Shown: piece by piece, positions 63,718-64,000 of the stretch
Layout: the number at the start of each line of letters is the position of its first letter
Numbering within the stretch: position 1 is the first letter of the stretch
NCBI RefSeq assembly: GCF_021917145.1
Contig: NW_025813700.1
Location: forward strand, 62,001 to 126,000
Length of the DNA stretch: 64,000 nucleotides
From: Hypomesus transpacificus
Taxonomy: Eukaryota > Chordata > Actinopteri > Osmeriformes > Osmeridae
Reading direction: 5' to 3'
The notes under the pieces: generated by a model
The model's database searches: none
The model's input: the letters and a program-made list of their open reading frames with translations, nothing else
Told to the model about the DNA's origin: nothing
Made by a program: the position numbers and the translations under genes

Positions 63718-64000
63718 AGGTAGAGAAAGTGCCAGGTAGAGGGGAGGGAGAGAGAGAGATATGGATGGAGAAGCTGGGAGGGAGAGAAGTGCGGGGGAGA
63801 GCGGGAGAGAGAGAGAGAGAGACAGAGAGAGAGGGAAGGGAGGGAGACTCACAGACAGACATGCGGAGAGGGCTTCAGGGACGACAACGTGATATGTGCG
63901 TTTGGGGGATTGGGGGAGCTCTTGATTTGCCAGTTAAGGTTTGCTGGTTCTATGTCCTCTTGGTTCAACCTCGTCTGTTGGACTAGATTGTAACCCTAGA

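Overview
This window is nuclear DNA from a ray-finned (teleost) fish. The evidence is a large odorant-receptor (OR) cluster with fish-type receptors, a CRP-like pentraxin pair, a Tc1 transposon with long terminal inverted repeats, tRNA-derived SINEs ending in the fish tail 'AGCGTCTGCTAAATG', and very dense (GA)n, (CA)n and (ATCC)n microsatellites. A lower-teleost (smelt, pike or salmon-like) origin is possible from the repeat flavour but is not proven. There is one 500-base assembly gap (5461-5960).

Layout. 1-6.7 kb: no gene, microsatellites and the gap. 6.7-26 kb: five minus-strand ORs (called A to E here) whose coding regions are each split into four exons at the same sites. A remnant of a further copy lies at 6.7-6.9 kb. 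A near-identical 3.75-kb tandem duplication made genes C and D; D carries a nonsense codon and lacks the promoter block of its siblings. 21-23.5 kb: a hAT-type MITE, a very uniform 56-bp minisatellite and a SINE. 30.4-35.7 kb: two plus-strand ORs (F, G) with single coding exons, separated by a 1.66-kb Tc1 element. 36.7 kb: coa4, a mitochondrial twin-CX9C assembly factor. 37.6-49.1 kb: a direct segmental duplication, each unit holding one pentraxin (two exons) and one OR (H, I) on the minus strand, with a 1.3-kb hAT-like element and an OR fragment between the units. 54.5-55.6 kb: a TPBG/TPBGL-type leucine-rich-repeat membrane protein. 55.7-64 kb: no gene found, only simple repeats, minisatellites and a SINE.

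How it fits together. The ORs are G-protein-coupled receptors expected in the olfactory epithelium. The cluster grows by unequal crossing-over and looks locally homogenised: exon 1 (N-terminus to TM2) is almost the same in all five split genes, even where exons 3 and 4 are only distantly related. The two pentraxins are secreted pattern-recognition proteins. One copy has lost its splice acceptor AG and differs at a calcium-site position. coa4 and the TPBG-like gene are single-copy anchors; I recall both COA4 and TPBGL on human 11q13.4, which would support shared synteny. All homology calls come from reading motifs by eye. No database search was run.
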